Part shown: one piece after another, positions 34,052 through 43,781 of the stretch | How the letters are laid out: every line of letters starts with the position of its first letter | Position numbering within the stretch: the stretch's first letter is position 1 | NCBI GenBank assembly: GCA_964544865.1 | Contig: CAZJDV010000003.1 | Location: 1 to 64,000 of the forward strand | DNA from: CAZJDV01 sp964544865 | GTDB lineage: Bacteria > Chloroflexota > Dehalococcoidia > Lucifugimonadales > CAJWER01 | Length of the DNA stretch: 64,000 nucleotides | Reading direction: 5' to 3' | Made by a program: the position numbers and the translations under genes | The notes under the pieces: model-generated | What the model was told of the DNA's origin: nothing | The model's database searches: none | Seen by the model: the letters and a program-made list of their open reading frames with translations, nothing else

Positions 34052-35127
34052 GTGAACGTTGGACCGACGTCCATGGGCGACCTGCCGAGGATGCGAAGCG
34101 GCGTCCGGTCGCGCAGACACTCGTCATACGACCGGACTGGAGGAAACGCCGACAGCTTGCCCGTAGCCGCCGGGAAGACCGTGGCCCTGGCGGAGATGGA
34201 AGGCGCGGGCTGCGCCCGGCACATCTGGATGACCACGCCCCATGAAGGCCACAATCTCCGCAGGCTAGTCCTTCGGATGTACTGGGACGGCGAGGAGACG
34301 CCGTCGGTGGTCTCTCCCATCGGCGACTTCTTCGGTCTGGGCCACGCGGCGCCCGCCTACTTCACCTCGCTTCCCCTTCAGGCGTCCTATCTCGGCCTCA
34401 ACTGCTGGTTCCCCATGCCCTACTCCAACGGCGCCAGGATCACGGCCTCCAACGACTCGGACACCGATACCAGGCTCTACTTCTACGTGGACTACCAGGA
34501 TTGGGAACAAGAGGCCGAGGACATGGCGCGGTTCCACGCCCACTGGCGCAGGGAGTTGGTGGTGCGAAAGGACGAAATCGTTGGGCCGAACGCCCTCGGC
34601 CGGACAGAGCGTTTGAACACGAGCGGCGCGGACAACTACGTGGTGCTCGACGCACGGGGGAAGGGCATTACGTCGGCTGCGCGCTCCACCTGGATACCGA
34701 CCAGCCGGGCTGGTGGGGAGAAGGCGACGACATGTTCTTCGTGGACGACGAGCCCTGGCCGCCCAACATCCACGGTACTGGGACTGAGGACTACTTCTGC
34801 AGCGCCTGGAACTACAATCATCTGGCCCGGACCTACTCGACATCCTACTACGGCTACCATTTCAGGGGAAACGCCGACTACACGGGTAAGCACTCGCAGT
34901 ACCGGTTCCACGTCGAGGACCCGGTGTACTTCGAGAGTTCGCTGCTGTTCTCCATCGAGCACGGCCACGCCAACGACAAGCGGGGCGACTGGACCAGCAC
35001 GGCCTACTGGTACCAGACGGGTAGGACCGCGCCGCTGCCGGAGATAGGCCCTTTTGAGCAGCGCATACCGTACGCCTTCGGGGGTCTGGAGGACTGGCAG
35101 GGGAAGAATAGGAAAGGGCTGGGGTAG
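34052..35127 (+). pseudogene. DUF2961 / GH172-like glycoside hydrolase, one frameshift
   Basis: GTG 34052 follows GGAGGAG by 6 nt. The first frame carries AGCARHIWMTTPHEG, SPIGDFFGLGHAAPAYFTSL, LNCWFPMPYSNGARITASN; the second begins GHYVGCALHLDTDQPGWWGE and continues IHGTGTEDYFCSAW, FSIEHGHANDKRGDWTS. The switch falls at about 34663-34665, where one G is missing from a run (DARGKG then HYVGC). All conserved blocks are present across the two frames. GH172 enzymes act on furanosidic sugars such as arabinofuranose and fructofuranose. Confidence 0.82.
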
Positions 35128-35130
35128 GGG

Positions 35131-35158
35131 GGATTAGGTGTCGGGTGTTGGGTTATGG
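35131..35158. repeat. Four-unit 7-bp-period tract (GTGTTGG-like)
   Basis: Units read GGATTAG, GTGTCGG, GTGTTGG, GTTATGG. The consensus is the reverse complement of the CCAACAC-like units at 44950-44998. Located in the gap between the GH172 and amidohydrolase genes. Confidence 0.5.
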
Positions 35159-35213
35159 GGAAGAGAGGATCAGGCGGCGATTTGCTGTATGAAGAATCTG
35201 GGAGGAGGAGCCG

Positions 35214-36053
35214 ATGCGAGCGATTGACATGCACGTGCACGTGCCCAGGCAACCGGGTTTCGGTGAGATAGCTATCGAGGAGAGCCTAAGGCACTACTTC
35301 AGACTCAAGTCCGCACCTGATACGGGGGACGAGCTCGCAGCCCTCTACGCAGAGTGGGACATCCTGGGGGTGGTGTTTTCCGTCGATACGGAGACGACCA
35401 CCGGCGAGACGCCCGACAGCAACGACTACGTGGCGGAAATCGTGCGCTCCCATCCAGAGCAGTTCATCGGCTTCGCGACTGTAGACCCGTGGAAGGACGA
35501 GGCCGCAGTGGAGGAGCTGGAGCGATCGGTCACCGACCTCGGCCTCAAGGGGCTGAAGCTGCACCCGATACACCAGGCGTTCTTCCCCAACGACGAGCGG
35601 TTCTACCCGCTGTATGAAAAGTGCCAGACCCTGGGGGTGCCGCTGCTGATGCACTCGGGATTCGCCGCGGCAGGCGTGGGAATGCCTGGGGGTGGCGGAT
35701 TCAAACTGAAGTATAGCCGCCCAATTCCGGGCTTCGACGACGTGGCTACGGATTTCCCCGATCTAACAATCATCATGGCGCACCCAGCGTGGCCCTGGAT
35801 CGAGGAGCAGATCGCCGTGTCGTTGCACAAGCCGAACGTCTACATCGACTTGTCCGGCTGGGCGCCCAGGTTCATCCCGGAGGTCCTCGTGCGAGAGACC
35901 GATACAAGGCTGAGGGACAAGGTGCTCTTCGGCTCGGACTTTCCCTATCTGACACCCGATCGTTGGCTGAAGGGGTTCGAGGACCTGCCCATTCGGGACG
36001 AGGTCAGACCCAAGGTCCTGCTCGAAAACGCCCGCCGTATCCTGGGGATCTAG
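35214..36053 (+). CDS. Amidohydrolase 2 (ACMSD-like TIM barrel) family protein
   Basis: 279 aa. Metal-site residues: HxH in IDMHVHVP (H7, H9), His in GLKLHPIHQAF, His in IIMAHPAWPW, Asp in LFGSDFPYLTPDRW. Family enzymes are zinc-dependent hydrolases or decarboxylases such as ACMSD and gamma-resorcylate decarboxylase. GGGAGGAGG precedes the ATG. No neighbouring gene defines its substrate. Confidence 0.88.
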   Translation: MRAIDMHVHVPRQPGFGEIAIEESLRHYFRLKSAPDTGDELAALYAEWDILGVVFSVDTETTTGETPDSNDYVAEIVRSHPEQFIGFATVDPWKDEAAVEELERSVTDLGLKGLKLHPIHQAFFPNDERFYPLYEKCQTLGVPLLMHSGFAAAGVGMPGGGGFKLKYSRPIPGFDDVATDFPDLTIIMAHPAWPWIEEQIAVSLHKPNVYIDLSGWAPRFIPEVLVRETDTRLRDKVLFGSDFPYLTPDRWLKGFEDLPIRDEVRPKVLLENARRILGI

Positions 36054-36314
36054 TACGCGGCCGCGGAGCTCACTGAAATGCGCAGGACGAAAGCTCCAGC
36101 CCCGCGGCTCGGGATATTCGCCCCGATTCGATGGATTGGCGGCATACGCTTCGCAACGCGTGGTCGAATCAGCAGACGCCAGGCAATTTCGGCATCGTCG
36201 CCGACACGGTCGTACTGCTCGTGCACGGCGAATAGGAGTCCGGTATGCCGGTGGCCTCAGGGCAGCAAGATCGGCCTCTCAGGTAAGAATCACCGGCACC
36301 ACTTCGTTCGCATA

Positions 36315-37247
36315 TTATCCGAACAGCTTGCGGATGCCGGACAGCGAGCTCTCGGACAGCACCTTGCCCGACGCCGCCACGTTCTGTCTCACCTGGTCCC
36401 GATTTTTGGCTCCCGGTATCACCGTCGATACCGCCGGGTTCGACAGGACAAATCGGAGCGAAGCTTCGGAGAGGGAGCCCGCCTCGTCCAGAAGGAAGTC
36501 GAGCTCCGCCACCTTTGCCGCCATCTCTCCCGCCGACTCAGCCGGATACCTGACACTCCGATGGTCGTCTTTCTGGAAGACCGTCCCGGCGCCGTACTTC
36601 CCGGTCAGCCAGCCCGATGCCAGTGGGACGCGGGCGATTATCCCGATATTCTTCTGCTGCGCCATTGGCAGTATCACGTTTCCAATGCCTTGCTCGAGGA
36701 CGTTGTAGACGAGCTGGAGCACCTCCGCTCCTCCCTCGATAGCCCTCGTCCCCTCCTCAACCTTCGCGATGGAAACGCCCCAGCCGCGGACCTTCCTGGA
36801 TTCCTTGAGATCACCCATCAGCCCGAAAAGCTCGTCGGTCATGGCGTCGACCGGTGGGCCGTGGAGCAGGTAGAGATCGACGTGGTCCACTTCGAGTCGG
36901 GTCAGGCTAGCGTCCCGGGCTCCCCGGATGTAGCGCTCGGTGAAGTTCTGCTCGGGCGCGGCCAGACTGTTGCCCACCTTTGTCGCGATCACCGCCTGGT
37001 GCTTGTTGCCCTGCAGGCCCATCCCCACCAGCACCTCGCTCTTGCCGCGGCCGTACGCGTCGGCGGTGTCGAAGAACGACACGCCGATCTCGCGCGCAAG
37101 CCGCACCGTCTCCACGGATTCCCCGATGTCCGCCCCGGATCAGCCTGTCGGGTCGCCGCCCTTGAACGACGCGCCGCCAAACGCCCAGCATCCGAGTCCT
37201 ACGTCAGACGCCTCGATAGCGGTCTTCCCCAACGTGCGATAGTCCAA
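36315..37247 (-). pseudogene. Aldo/keto reductase with one in-frame TGA
   Basis: Start TTG 37247 follows AAGGGG and gives the classic AKR beginning DYRTLGKTAIEASDVGLGCW. At 37140-37142 a TGA interrupts GGDPTG-stop-SGADIGES, a place where a Trp is expected. The rest is a whole barrel: FFDTADAYGRGKSEV (Asp, Tyr), VIATKVGN (Lys), DLYLLHGPP (His), and the C-terminal NADP loop VIPGAKNRDQVRQN. Translation from the internal GTG at 37115 would lack the first strands. Single base change or sequencing error. Confidence 0.82.
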
Positions 37248-37444
37248 ATGGGGCCCCTTTGCAAGTTAGCGTTAACCGTGAGGCCGCGGACGCCTACTCC
37301 GCCACGCCCGGCAGTTCGAGCGCGGCCGACGGGGCCATGACACCGTGGTCCGCGGTGCTCGGGCGGCGGCCCAGAAGGAGAATCTCCTGGCCCCAAGAAT
37401 GCACTCTACCCGCGGTCGACCTCGCCTGGGCCAATGAAGCCCGG

Positions 37445-38455
37445 TCAGCCCCGTTCGTACACCTGAATCCTGTGGCGGTTGCCCTCGGTCACGAACAGCC
37501 TGCCGGCATCGTCCAGCTTCACCGATATCGGCGCCCAGAAGAGCTTCTCGATATGTGACGATTCCTCATGGGGGTCGTCGTTGAAGAACTCGATGTCCGG
37601 CTCTAGGTCCGCTCCGGCGCGGGCCCTCCCCTCCTCCACGTTGACGGCTAAAAAGTTCGCAGCCCAGATGGACAGCGTCGATTCGCCCCTCAGCTTGATT
37701 ACGAACCCGCCGTCAGGGTCAAGTACCTGCACACGCTCGTTTCCCCAGTCGGCGATGTACATGTAGCCGTCGTCGTCCACGGCGACCGACGCGGGACGGT
37801 GGAGCTGCCCGTCGCCGCGGCCGGAGCCTCCGTAGCTGGCCAAAAAGTGTCCGGCCGGCGAGAATCTCTGGATGCGATCGTTGCCCCAGTCCGCCACGTA
37901 CACGTCTCCACCACCACCGACAGCCAGGCCCCAGGGGAGCTTGAGCTTCCCGTCTCCATCGCCCTCCGAACCAAAGCTCAGAAGATTACGCCCGCTCCTA
38001 TCGAACTTCTGAATCCGGTGGTTATATGTGTCCGAAACGTACAGATCGTCTCTTCCGTTGAACGCGATTCCCGATGGTCCGTCCAGTTCCCCCTCGCCAC
38101 TTCCGTATGTGCCCCACTTACTCACAAACTCACCGGACTCGTCGAAGACGCTGATGCGATTGGAGTGCTCGTCGGTAAAGTAGAGAAGCCCTTCGCTATC
38201 CACGGCGCCGTTCGAAGGCCACATGAATTGGCCGTCGTCCTCTCCGCGAAAACCGAAGTTCCCGTAGTAACCTCCGTCCACGTCGCACATCAAGATACGT
38301 ACGCCCTGTTCCACCCTGGGGATGCCCCGATTCGGCACATAGAGACGCCCGTTCTTGCCGAAGACGGTGTCAGTCGGATAGTAAAAGCCCCTGCCCGTCA
38401 TGGCTGTCATGCCTACGGTGAAGCTGTATTTGAGAAAGGCCGTACTTGTAACCAT
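37445..38455 (-). CDS. NHL-repeat beta-propeller protein
   Basis: 336 aa with at least five clear NHL blades, e.g. PSNGAVDSEGLLYFTDEHSN, PSGIAFNGRDDLYVSDTYNH, PWGLAVGGGGDVYVADWGND, PASVAVDDDGYMYIADWGNE, and a final VTEGNRHRIQVYERG. No signal peptide seen. Different from the propeller at 28039, which has more divergent blades. Preceded by a GGGGG-type ribosome binding site. Function unknown. Confidence 0.87.
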   Translation of the reverse strand: MVTSTAFLKYSFTVGMTAMTGRGFYYPTDTVFGKNGRLYVPNRGIPRVEQGVRILMCDVDGGYYGNFGFRGEDDGQFMWPSNGAVDSEGLLYFTDEHSNRISVFDESGEFVSKWGTYGSGEGELDGPSGIAFNGRDDLYVSDTYNHRIQKFDRSGRNLLSFGSEGDGDGKLKLPWGLAVGGGGDVYVADWGNDRIQRFSPAGHFLASYGGSGRGDGQLHRPASVAVDDDGYMYIADWGNERVQVLDPDGGFVIKLRGESTLSIWAANFLAVNVEEGRARAGADLEPDIEFFNDDPHEESSHIEKLFWAPISVKLDDAGRLFVTEGNRHRIQVYERG

Positions 38456-38500
38456 TGGCGTGCCCCCGCTCTCAGTCAGGATACCGGAATACTCGCCAGG

Positions 38501-39931
38501 CTAAGCTCGCTGGAACTCGCGGGTGGCTCCGGCGACCCTGAGCATCTGCGCGACCTTGTCCTGAGCCCCATCTTCTTTCACGCGCACGTCGCCAATCGAC
38601 GAGGCGAACTCCAGCAGAGTGGACCGAGTTTCCTCTTTTACCCATATCGCGCCCATCTGGTCCAGACAACGGTCGACCAGATGCTCCGGAGACACGACGT
38701 CCCCATCGGCAGCCAGAATTCGGTCGATCATGGCCTTGACACCGGGCCTGTCCGAATCTCCCAACTGACTCGACGCAAAGTTCAGCCTTTCCATAAGCGT
38801 GCCGGTGTCGATCCATTCGACGCCCTGGTGCCATCCCTCGACCGATGGCGGATTGTTCAACTCCTGGCCCATGTACATGATTTGGAGCCACCGCTCGGAG
38901 ATCTCAAGCCGCGGCCGGTCAAATTCCCCGGTAAGCCGGAGCACTCCCGCCACCAGCTCGGCGGGGCTCTTCACCTTCTCGTACCAGCAGTCCTCCGACT
39001 TGAAAAAGTCCGAGTTGAACAGCACCCGCAGCATCGTCCGGATGTCGTAGCCGCTTTCAAAGTATGCCTCGGTCAACGCCGCGATGGCTTGCGGGTCCCT
39101 CGGAGGCACATAGGGCCACTGGGGCACCGGGACCTCGTCTGCGACGAAGAAATGGTAGATGTGCCGGGCTATGAAACGCGCGGTGGCCGGCTGCTGGCAC
39201 ATGATATCCACGATGTCCTCGCCGTTAAAGCGCCCCCGCTGGCCCAGAAACTCCTTCTCCCTGTCGTCGTGGTCCTCGGGCTGGTACTCGAAGTGCCAGG
39301 CGATCCGACCATAGGGCCAGTCCGAGTCTCTCATCGACCGGACTTCCATGTACTCGCGGTTGCCTATCGTCCAGCCTGTGAACGCGCGGGCGCACTCCTT
39401 TACGTCCTGCTCCGTGTAGTTGCCCACGCCCATCGAGAACAGCTCCAGGAGTTCTCTGCCGAAGTTCTCGTTGATGGCGCCCTTGTGGTTGTCCTGGTTG
39501 TCCAGCCAGATAATCATGGCCGGATCCCTGGAAAGCTCCAGGACCAGCGTCTTGAAGCTACCCATGCCGAAGCGCCGGAACATCCTTATCTGGTCTGTAA
39601 GCACCTTCGCATGAACGACCTTGGGATAACCGGTGGCGAAGACGTTGTGCCAGAGGAGAGCGACCTTCTCTTCCAGGGGCGCGTTATTCGTCAATAGATG
39701 ATAAAGCCAATGCTCGCCCGCGCTTTTTCCTCCCATGAGCCCCGAGAGCTCGTGGTGAAAGCGTCTCATGAGGTCGTCGCCCATGGACCGCCCGCCGCTG
39801 AAGGCAAGCAAGCCTTCGACGGTCGCCTCATATCCCTCCGCCGTACGGGCCTCCAACTCCTCGCGGCCGGCGCCGAAACCGGCGCGGCGCATCAGGTGAG
39901 CCATCAACGCGATGTCTTTGTTATTAGCCAT
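38501..39931 (-). CDS. DUF1800 family protein
   Basis: 476 aa beginning MANNKDIALMAHLMRRAGFG, the usual start of DUF1800 proteins. Further conserved blocks: PLEEKVALLWHNVFATG, NENFGRELLELFSMGVGNYT, ARAFTGWTI, FFKSEDCWYEKVKSPAELVA, PPSVEGWHQGVEWI. These are commonly encoded next to DUF1501 proteins, which is not the case here. Start 39931 chosen for its GGGGGGG site 4 nt upstream. Confidence 0.88.
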   Translation of the reverse strand: MANNKDIALMAHLMRRAGFGAGREELEARTAEGYEATVEGLLAFSGGRSMGDDLMRRFHHELSGLMGGKSAGEHWLYHLLTNNAPLEEKVALLWHNVFATGYPKVVHAKVLTDQIRMFRRFGMGSFKTLVLELSRDPAMIIWLDNQDNHKGAINENFGRELLELFSMGVGNYTEQDVKECARAFTGWTIGNREYMEVRSMRDSDWPYGRIAWHFEYQPEDHDDREKEFLGQRGRFNGEDIVDIMCQQPATARFIARHIYHFFVADEVPVPQWPYVPPRDPQAIAALTEAYFESGYDIRTMLRVLFNSDFFKSEDCWYEKVKSPAELVAGVLRLTGEFDRPRLEISERWLQIMYMGQELNNPPSVEGWHQGVEWIDTGTLMERLNFASSQLGDSDRPGVKAMIDRILAADGDVVSPEHLVDRCLDQMGAIWVKEETRSTLLEFASSIGDVRVKEDGAQDKVAQMLRVAGATREFQRA

Positions 39932-40208
39932 GTCGCCCCCCCGCGGCCTGTTCGTGTCGATCGAACGCATCCAGGCCGACACTCCCCAATGAAACCTCGA
40001 TCGACAGGGCGTCGACGTTGCTCTGAAGCATAGCGCCAGCCTCCGACGCCGTCAAATCCGGCCCTGTTCCCCACGCAAGCTGATCTCGCGATTCGGCTGA
40101 CAGCGCTCATATGCGAAAAGGCTGTGCCGTCCCACGCACAGTCCTCGCCGAGGGCTTGTTTGACGGCGCTTCAGAACGGCTATATAATCCGAGACCCGAC
40201 AAGGTTGG
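39932..40208. other. Intergenic stretch, no supported gene
   Basis: Leader of the DUF1800 gene on the minus strand. No homologous frame is recognised until the sulfatase remnant begins on the plus strand. Confidence 0.4.
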
Positions 40209-40898
40209 CTCGTCTCCGATACCCCCCGGCGTCGCCGGGCGGCCTACTAAGGCTGCATAGAGCATGTAGGCGCTCAGATAGGGCGAATCCTCAGTGACGG
40301 GCCCGATCACGTGCTCCCGCCCAATACCATGGTCGTGTTCACATCGGACCACGGCGATATGCTCGGCGACCAGCAGTGGCTCAGGAAACGCAATCCCTAC
40401 GAGCCCTCTGTCCGCGTGCCGATGCTGATGAGGTTTCCCAACGGGGTCCATCCCGGGCCGCCGAGGGTCGTGGACGAACCAGTTCAGCTTGCCGACGTCA
40501 TGCCGACGTTGCTCGACGCCGTTGGGATGCGCTCACCGGAGACGGTCGAGGGCCGGAGCGTCCTATCGATCCTGCGAGACTCCGGGCCCTGGCGAGAGTA
40601 TGTCCACGGAGAGTGCGCCGAGGTGCCCACGACCGGCAGCGGGATGCACTACCTGACCGACGGACTCCGGAAATACGTGTGGCTGCCGGGGCAGGGCGTT
40701 GAGCATTTCTTCGATCTGCAGAGTGACCCGGAGGAGATGGTCGATCTCCGAGCCGATTCCCGGTATCACGGCGAGGTCGAGACTTGGAGGGGCCGGCTGG
40801 TGCACACGCTGCGGGACAGGCCTGAGGGGTTCACCGACGGACACAAACTGGCAATACTCGGCGGCCCTACCCCGTGGACGATCCAAGATCGGCTGTGA
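40209..40898 (+). pseudogene. Type I sulfatase, C-terminal half
   Basis: The frame can be followed from about 40209 (PRRRRAAY), through a TAA at 40248-40250, into GCIEHVGAQIGRIL, then NTMVVFTSDHGDMLGDQQWL with the metal-ligand DH, VRVPMLMRFP, DVMPTLLDAVG, HFFDLQSDPEEMVDL. The N-terminal half with the formylglycine-forming Cys/Ser motif (CxPxR type) is missing, so no activity is expected. The open part alone is 195 aa from about 40311. Confidence 0.82.
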
Positions 40899-41243
40899 GA
40901 GGGTGCGCCACGGGGGGTGAGTCGAGTTTCCAGGATCGCCCCGTCAAACCGCGCTGCTGCACCGGCGCAGATCACACAATTGGAGGCCCGCGATTCGGGC
41001 GTGCGAGAGACCAAGGATGATGGTACGCTGGAGGCTCGCGTATCATGAGTAAAAGGTCTCCAACCCATCGCGGGGGGTGTCCGAGGGCGGGCCAAGTCCG
41101 AACGAGGTCTTGATAGACGACGCCCACGGCGTCCCTCGGCTGTCATTGACCTACAGCAGAGAGGATAACGTCCGCTAAGAGATGGAAATGGCTGGGAACG
41201 GCCCTTGAGCCCTCGCGGGCCCGGCGTGCTCGGCGGCGAACCC
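40899..41243. other. Intergenic region with a possible GMC-oxidoreductase tail
   Basis: Mostly featureless. A short frame at 41104-41178 reads EVLIDDAHGVPRLSLTYSRE then DNVR and a TAA. It faintly resembles the C-terminal segment of GMC oxidoreductases. Too short to call firmly. Confidence 0.3.
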
Positions 41244-41594
41244 CTAGTCCACCAGAGTGCGCTCCATCCTTGCGGTCGGGAAGATCGCCATCACCCTTGC
41301 CGGCGACCCGGAGCGATTCGTGAAACCATGCTTCACGCCCGCGGGCGCCAGCACGATCTGGCCCTCTGTCACGGTAATGACGTCGTCGCCGAGTATGGCT
41401 TCGAGCTCGCCCTTGAGGATGACCATCGCCTCCTCGGTGGGGTGAAAGTGGGTGTGAGCCGAGCCTCCTGGCGCAAGCCAGACGTCGCCCACGCTCAGGG
41501 ACTCCGCGCCCCGGTCACCGTCCACGATAGCCCAGCGCTCCACGCCCGGAGCGAGGTCTTCTTTCTGCACGTCACGCCTGTCGAGAATTGGCAT
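41244..41594 (-). CDS. Cupin domain protein
   Basis: 116 aa single cupin. Motif 1 metal ligands HTHFHPTEEAMVILKG; motif 2 VLAPAGVKHGFTN. Strong AAAGGAGGG ribosome binding site a few bases before the ATG and a TATAAT at 41617-41622 (minus) further up. Divergent from the MFS gene. Small stand-alone cupins bind metals and act as enzymes or sensors; role unknown. Confidence 0.88.
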   Translation of the reverse strand: MPILDRRDVQKEDLAPGVERWAIVDGDRGAESLSVGDVWLAPGGSAHTHFHPTEEAMVILKGELEAILGDDVITVTEGQIVLAPAGVKHGFTNRSGSPARVMAIFPTARMERTLVD

Positions 41595-41616
41595 ATGCCC
41601 TCCTTTCGTCCGGCAT

Positions 41617-41622
41617 ATTATA
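41617..41622 (-). promoter_or_regulatory. Candidate -10 element of cupin gene
   Basis: Perfect TATAAT on the minus strand, 22 nt before the cupin ATG. No good -35 box at 17 bp. Confidence 0.4.
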
Positions 41623-41690
41623 GGCGCGGCACGGCCCTAGCGCCAGATAGCTGCGGAGAGGCTAGCTGAGATGACGGCACTGATAGCCTG

Positions 41691-43133
41691 ATGACCGAGA
41701 GAACAGCGTCTGCGCCCGCCAGGAACAGATGGACCCTGCTGGCGGTGATCTCCATCGGGACCCTGTCGTCGACACTGGACGGCGGCATAGTCAGCGTGGC
41801 GTACCCGGCGCTGGCCAGGGCGTTCAGCGCCGGCACGTCCACGGTGCTGTGGGTCACTGTCGCCTACTGGGTAACCGCGGTGGGGCTTTTGCTGACCCTC
41901 GGGTGGGTCGGCGACGTGGTGGGAAGGCGGCGGGTCTTCGCCACCGGCCTGGCGGTCTTCGCCGCCGGGGTACTGCTCGCGGGCCTCTCGACCACCGTCT
42001 GGCAGCTCATCGCGTTCCGGGTCCTCCAGGGCGTCGGCTCGGCGATGGTGCTATCTAATCTCAACGCCCTCATCACCACCAATTTCCCGGCCAGGGACCG
42101 CGGCAAGGCCCTCGGCGTCTCCGGGGCCATCGTGGGTGTCGGTCTCACGGCAGGCCCGCTGCTTGGGGGCTTCCTTCTCGAAGTGCTGGATTGGCGCGCG
42201 GTATTCTACTCCAGGGCGCCAATCAGCGCCGCCGGGGCGGTCCTGACGTGGTGGCTGCTTCCGGCCGACCGGGTAGCGAGGGGACAGTTCCGCGTCGACG
42301 TCATAGGAGCGGCGGCGCTTTTCGGCGCCCTTGCGTCCATTCTGCTTGTGGTGAACCAGGGCGGCAGGCTCGGCTTCACGTCCAGGCCGGTCCTGGTGTT
42401 GGCTATAGTGGCCGCCGTGTGTCTCCCGGTGCTGGCGTGGTCCGAGCGTCGGTCCGTGAGGCCCATTCTGGAGGTGGGGCTGCTCAGGAGCCGCCAGTAC
42501 ACGCTCTCGCTGCTAGTGCTCGTGAGCCACTACCTGGCTCAGGGCGGGATCATACTGGTCGCGCCGTTCTTCCTGCTCGACTCCCTGGGCTTCTCGGCCG
42601 CCAAGATGGGCCTGTTCATAGCCGCGTTCTCCATGGGCCGCACGTTCCTCGCGCCCCTGGCGGGCCGGCTGTCGGACACCTTTGGTCCGCGCCCATTCCT
42701 TCTGCTCGGCAACACGCTGCTCGCCATCGCGCTCTTCTGGCTCAGCCGCCAGGGGACTGGTGCCAGCGATTGGGCCCTGTTCTCGGGCCTGCTTCTGGCC
42801 AGCGCGGGCTCGTCCTTCTTCGAGCCTGTGGTCACCAGCAGCATCATGGGGTCGGTGCCGCAGGACCGGGCCGGCACGGCCTCGGCCTCGGTCGCCCTGG
42901 GACGCCAGACGGCATTCGCCGTTGGCGTGACCGTCGCGGGGGCGATTTTCACCATACGGCAGCGGGTCTACGAGGTTGGCGCAGAGGCAGCGGGGCTGGA
43001 CTCGGGAAGCGCCAAAGCAGAGGCTATCGGAAGAGCCTTCGGCGACACCGTTCTGGCCGGAGTGGTTATCGCCGCCATCGCCGTGGCATTTTCGCTGGCG
43101 ACCAGAGGCCGGCCTGCCGTGTCGGATCCGTAG
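41691..43133 (+). CDS. MFS transporter, DHA2-like (14 TM) drug exporter family
   Basis: 480 aa, very hydrophobic, with the N-terminal D in TLSSTLDGGIVSVAYPAL, motif A GWVGDVVGRRRVFATG, motif C-like GVGLTAGPLLGGFLLE, and about 14 predicted helices. Proton-driven exporters of this group move drugs or metabolites out of the cell. It lies back to back with a cupin gene, which may be coincidence or a sensor-exporter pairing. Confidence 0.88.
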   Translation: MTERTASAPARNRWTLLAVISIGTLSSTLDGGIVSVAYPALARAFSAGTSTVLWVTVAYWVTAVGLLLTLGWVGDVVGRRRVFATGLAVFAAGVLLAGLSTTVWQLIAFRVLQGVGSAMVLSNLNALITTNFPARDRGKALGVSGAIVGVGLTAGPLLGGFLLEVLDWRAVFYSRAPISAAGAVLTWWLLPADRVARGQFRVDVIGAAALFGALASILLVVNQGGRLGFTSRPVLVLAIVAAVCLPVLAWSERRSVRPILEVGLLRSRQYTLSLLVLVSHYLAQGGIILVAPFFLLDSLGFSAAKMGLFIAAFSMGRTFLAPLAGRLSDTFGPRPFLLLGNTLLAIALFWLSRQGTGASDWALFSGLLLASAGSSFFEPVVTSSIMGSVPQDRAGTASASVALGRQTAFAVGVTVAGAIFTIRQRVYEVGAEAAGLDSGSAKAEAIGRAFGDTVLAGVVIAAIAVAFSLATRGRPAVSDP

Positions 43134-43168
43134 GCCGGCGCCTTCACCCTCACACCGGCCATCCGCAA

Positions 43169-43744
43169 TCAGGAGCAGGAAAGTCCGACGCTATCCCACT
43201 CGCTGCGCAGCATCGCGTACCGGCACTCGTCGGCCCATCCGCCCTTGAACCATACGCTCTGCCGGAAACGGCCCTCGCGCTTCATGCCTGTCCGCTCGAG
43301 GAGGGCGGTCGATCTGGTGTTGTCACACAGGGCGCTCGCCATGACCCTGTGTTCGCCGAGCGTCTCGAAAGCATACTCCAGCACCCAGAGTACGGCCTCG
43401 GTGGCGTACCCTCAATCCCGCTGCCCCCTTGCGAGGGTGAAGCCGATCTCCGCCTGGTCCGGCTTTTCGCGAAGGGTAAAGAGATAGACGTCGCCGATCA
43501 TCTCACGGGTCGCCTTGAGCTCGATGGCGAACTGGAAACCCCGGCCTGGAGTGTCGGGGTGCAGGGCGCGGAGGCCGGCCACGAAGCGCACGGCATCTTC
43601 GAGAGTGTATTCTCCCCACCCCTGGTATCTCCGCGTTTCGGGGTCCGACCGATACGCCAGGAATGGTTCCGTGTCCGAATCGGCGAAGCGCCGCAGCACA
43701 AGTCGGCGTGACTCCAACTGCTTGAAGGCGCGGTCTGGCATCAC
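43169..43744 (-). pseudogene. GNAT (RimJ/RimL-like) acetyltransferase with one in-frame TGA
   Basis: N-terminal part: FKQLESRRLVLRRFADSDTE, MIGDVYLFTLREKPDQAEIG, LARGQRD. A TGA at 43412-43414 is then followed in the same frame by GYATEAVLWVLEYAFETLGE, DNTRSTALLERTGMKREG, SVWFKGGWADECRYAML. The family motif is (R)GYATEA, so the stop most likely replaced CGA (Arg). With that one change undone the protein is 191 aa and complete. Confidence 0.85.
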
Positions 43745-43781
43745 AGATCGGTCCTCAGGAATCCCACGGTGCGGCTCCGGG

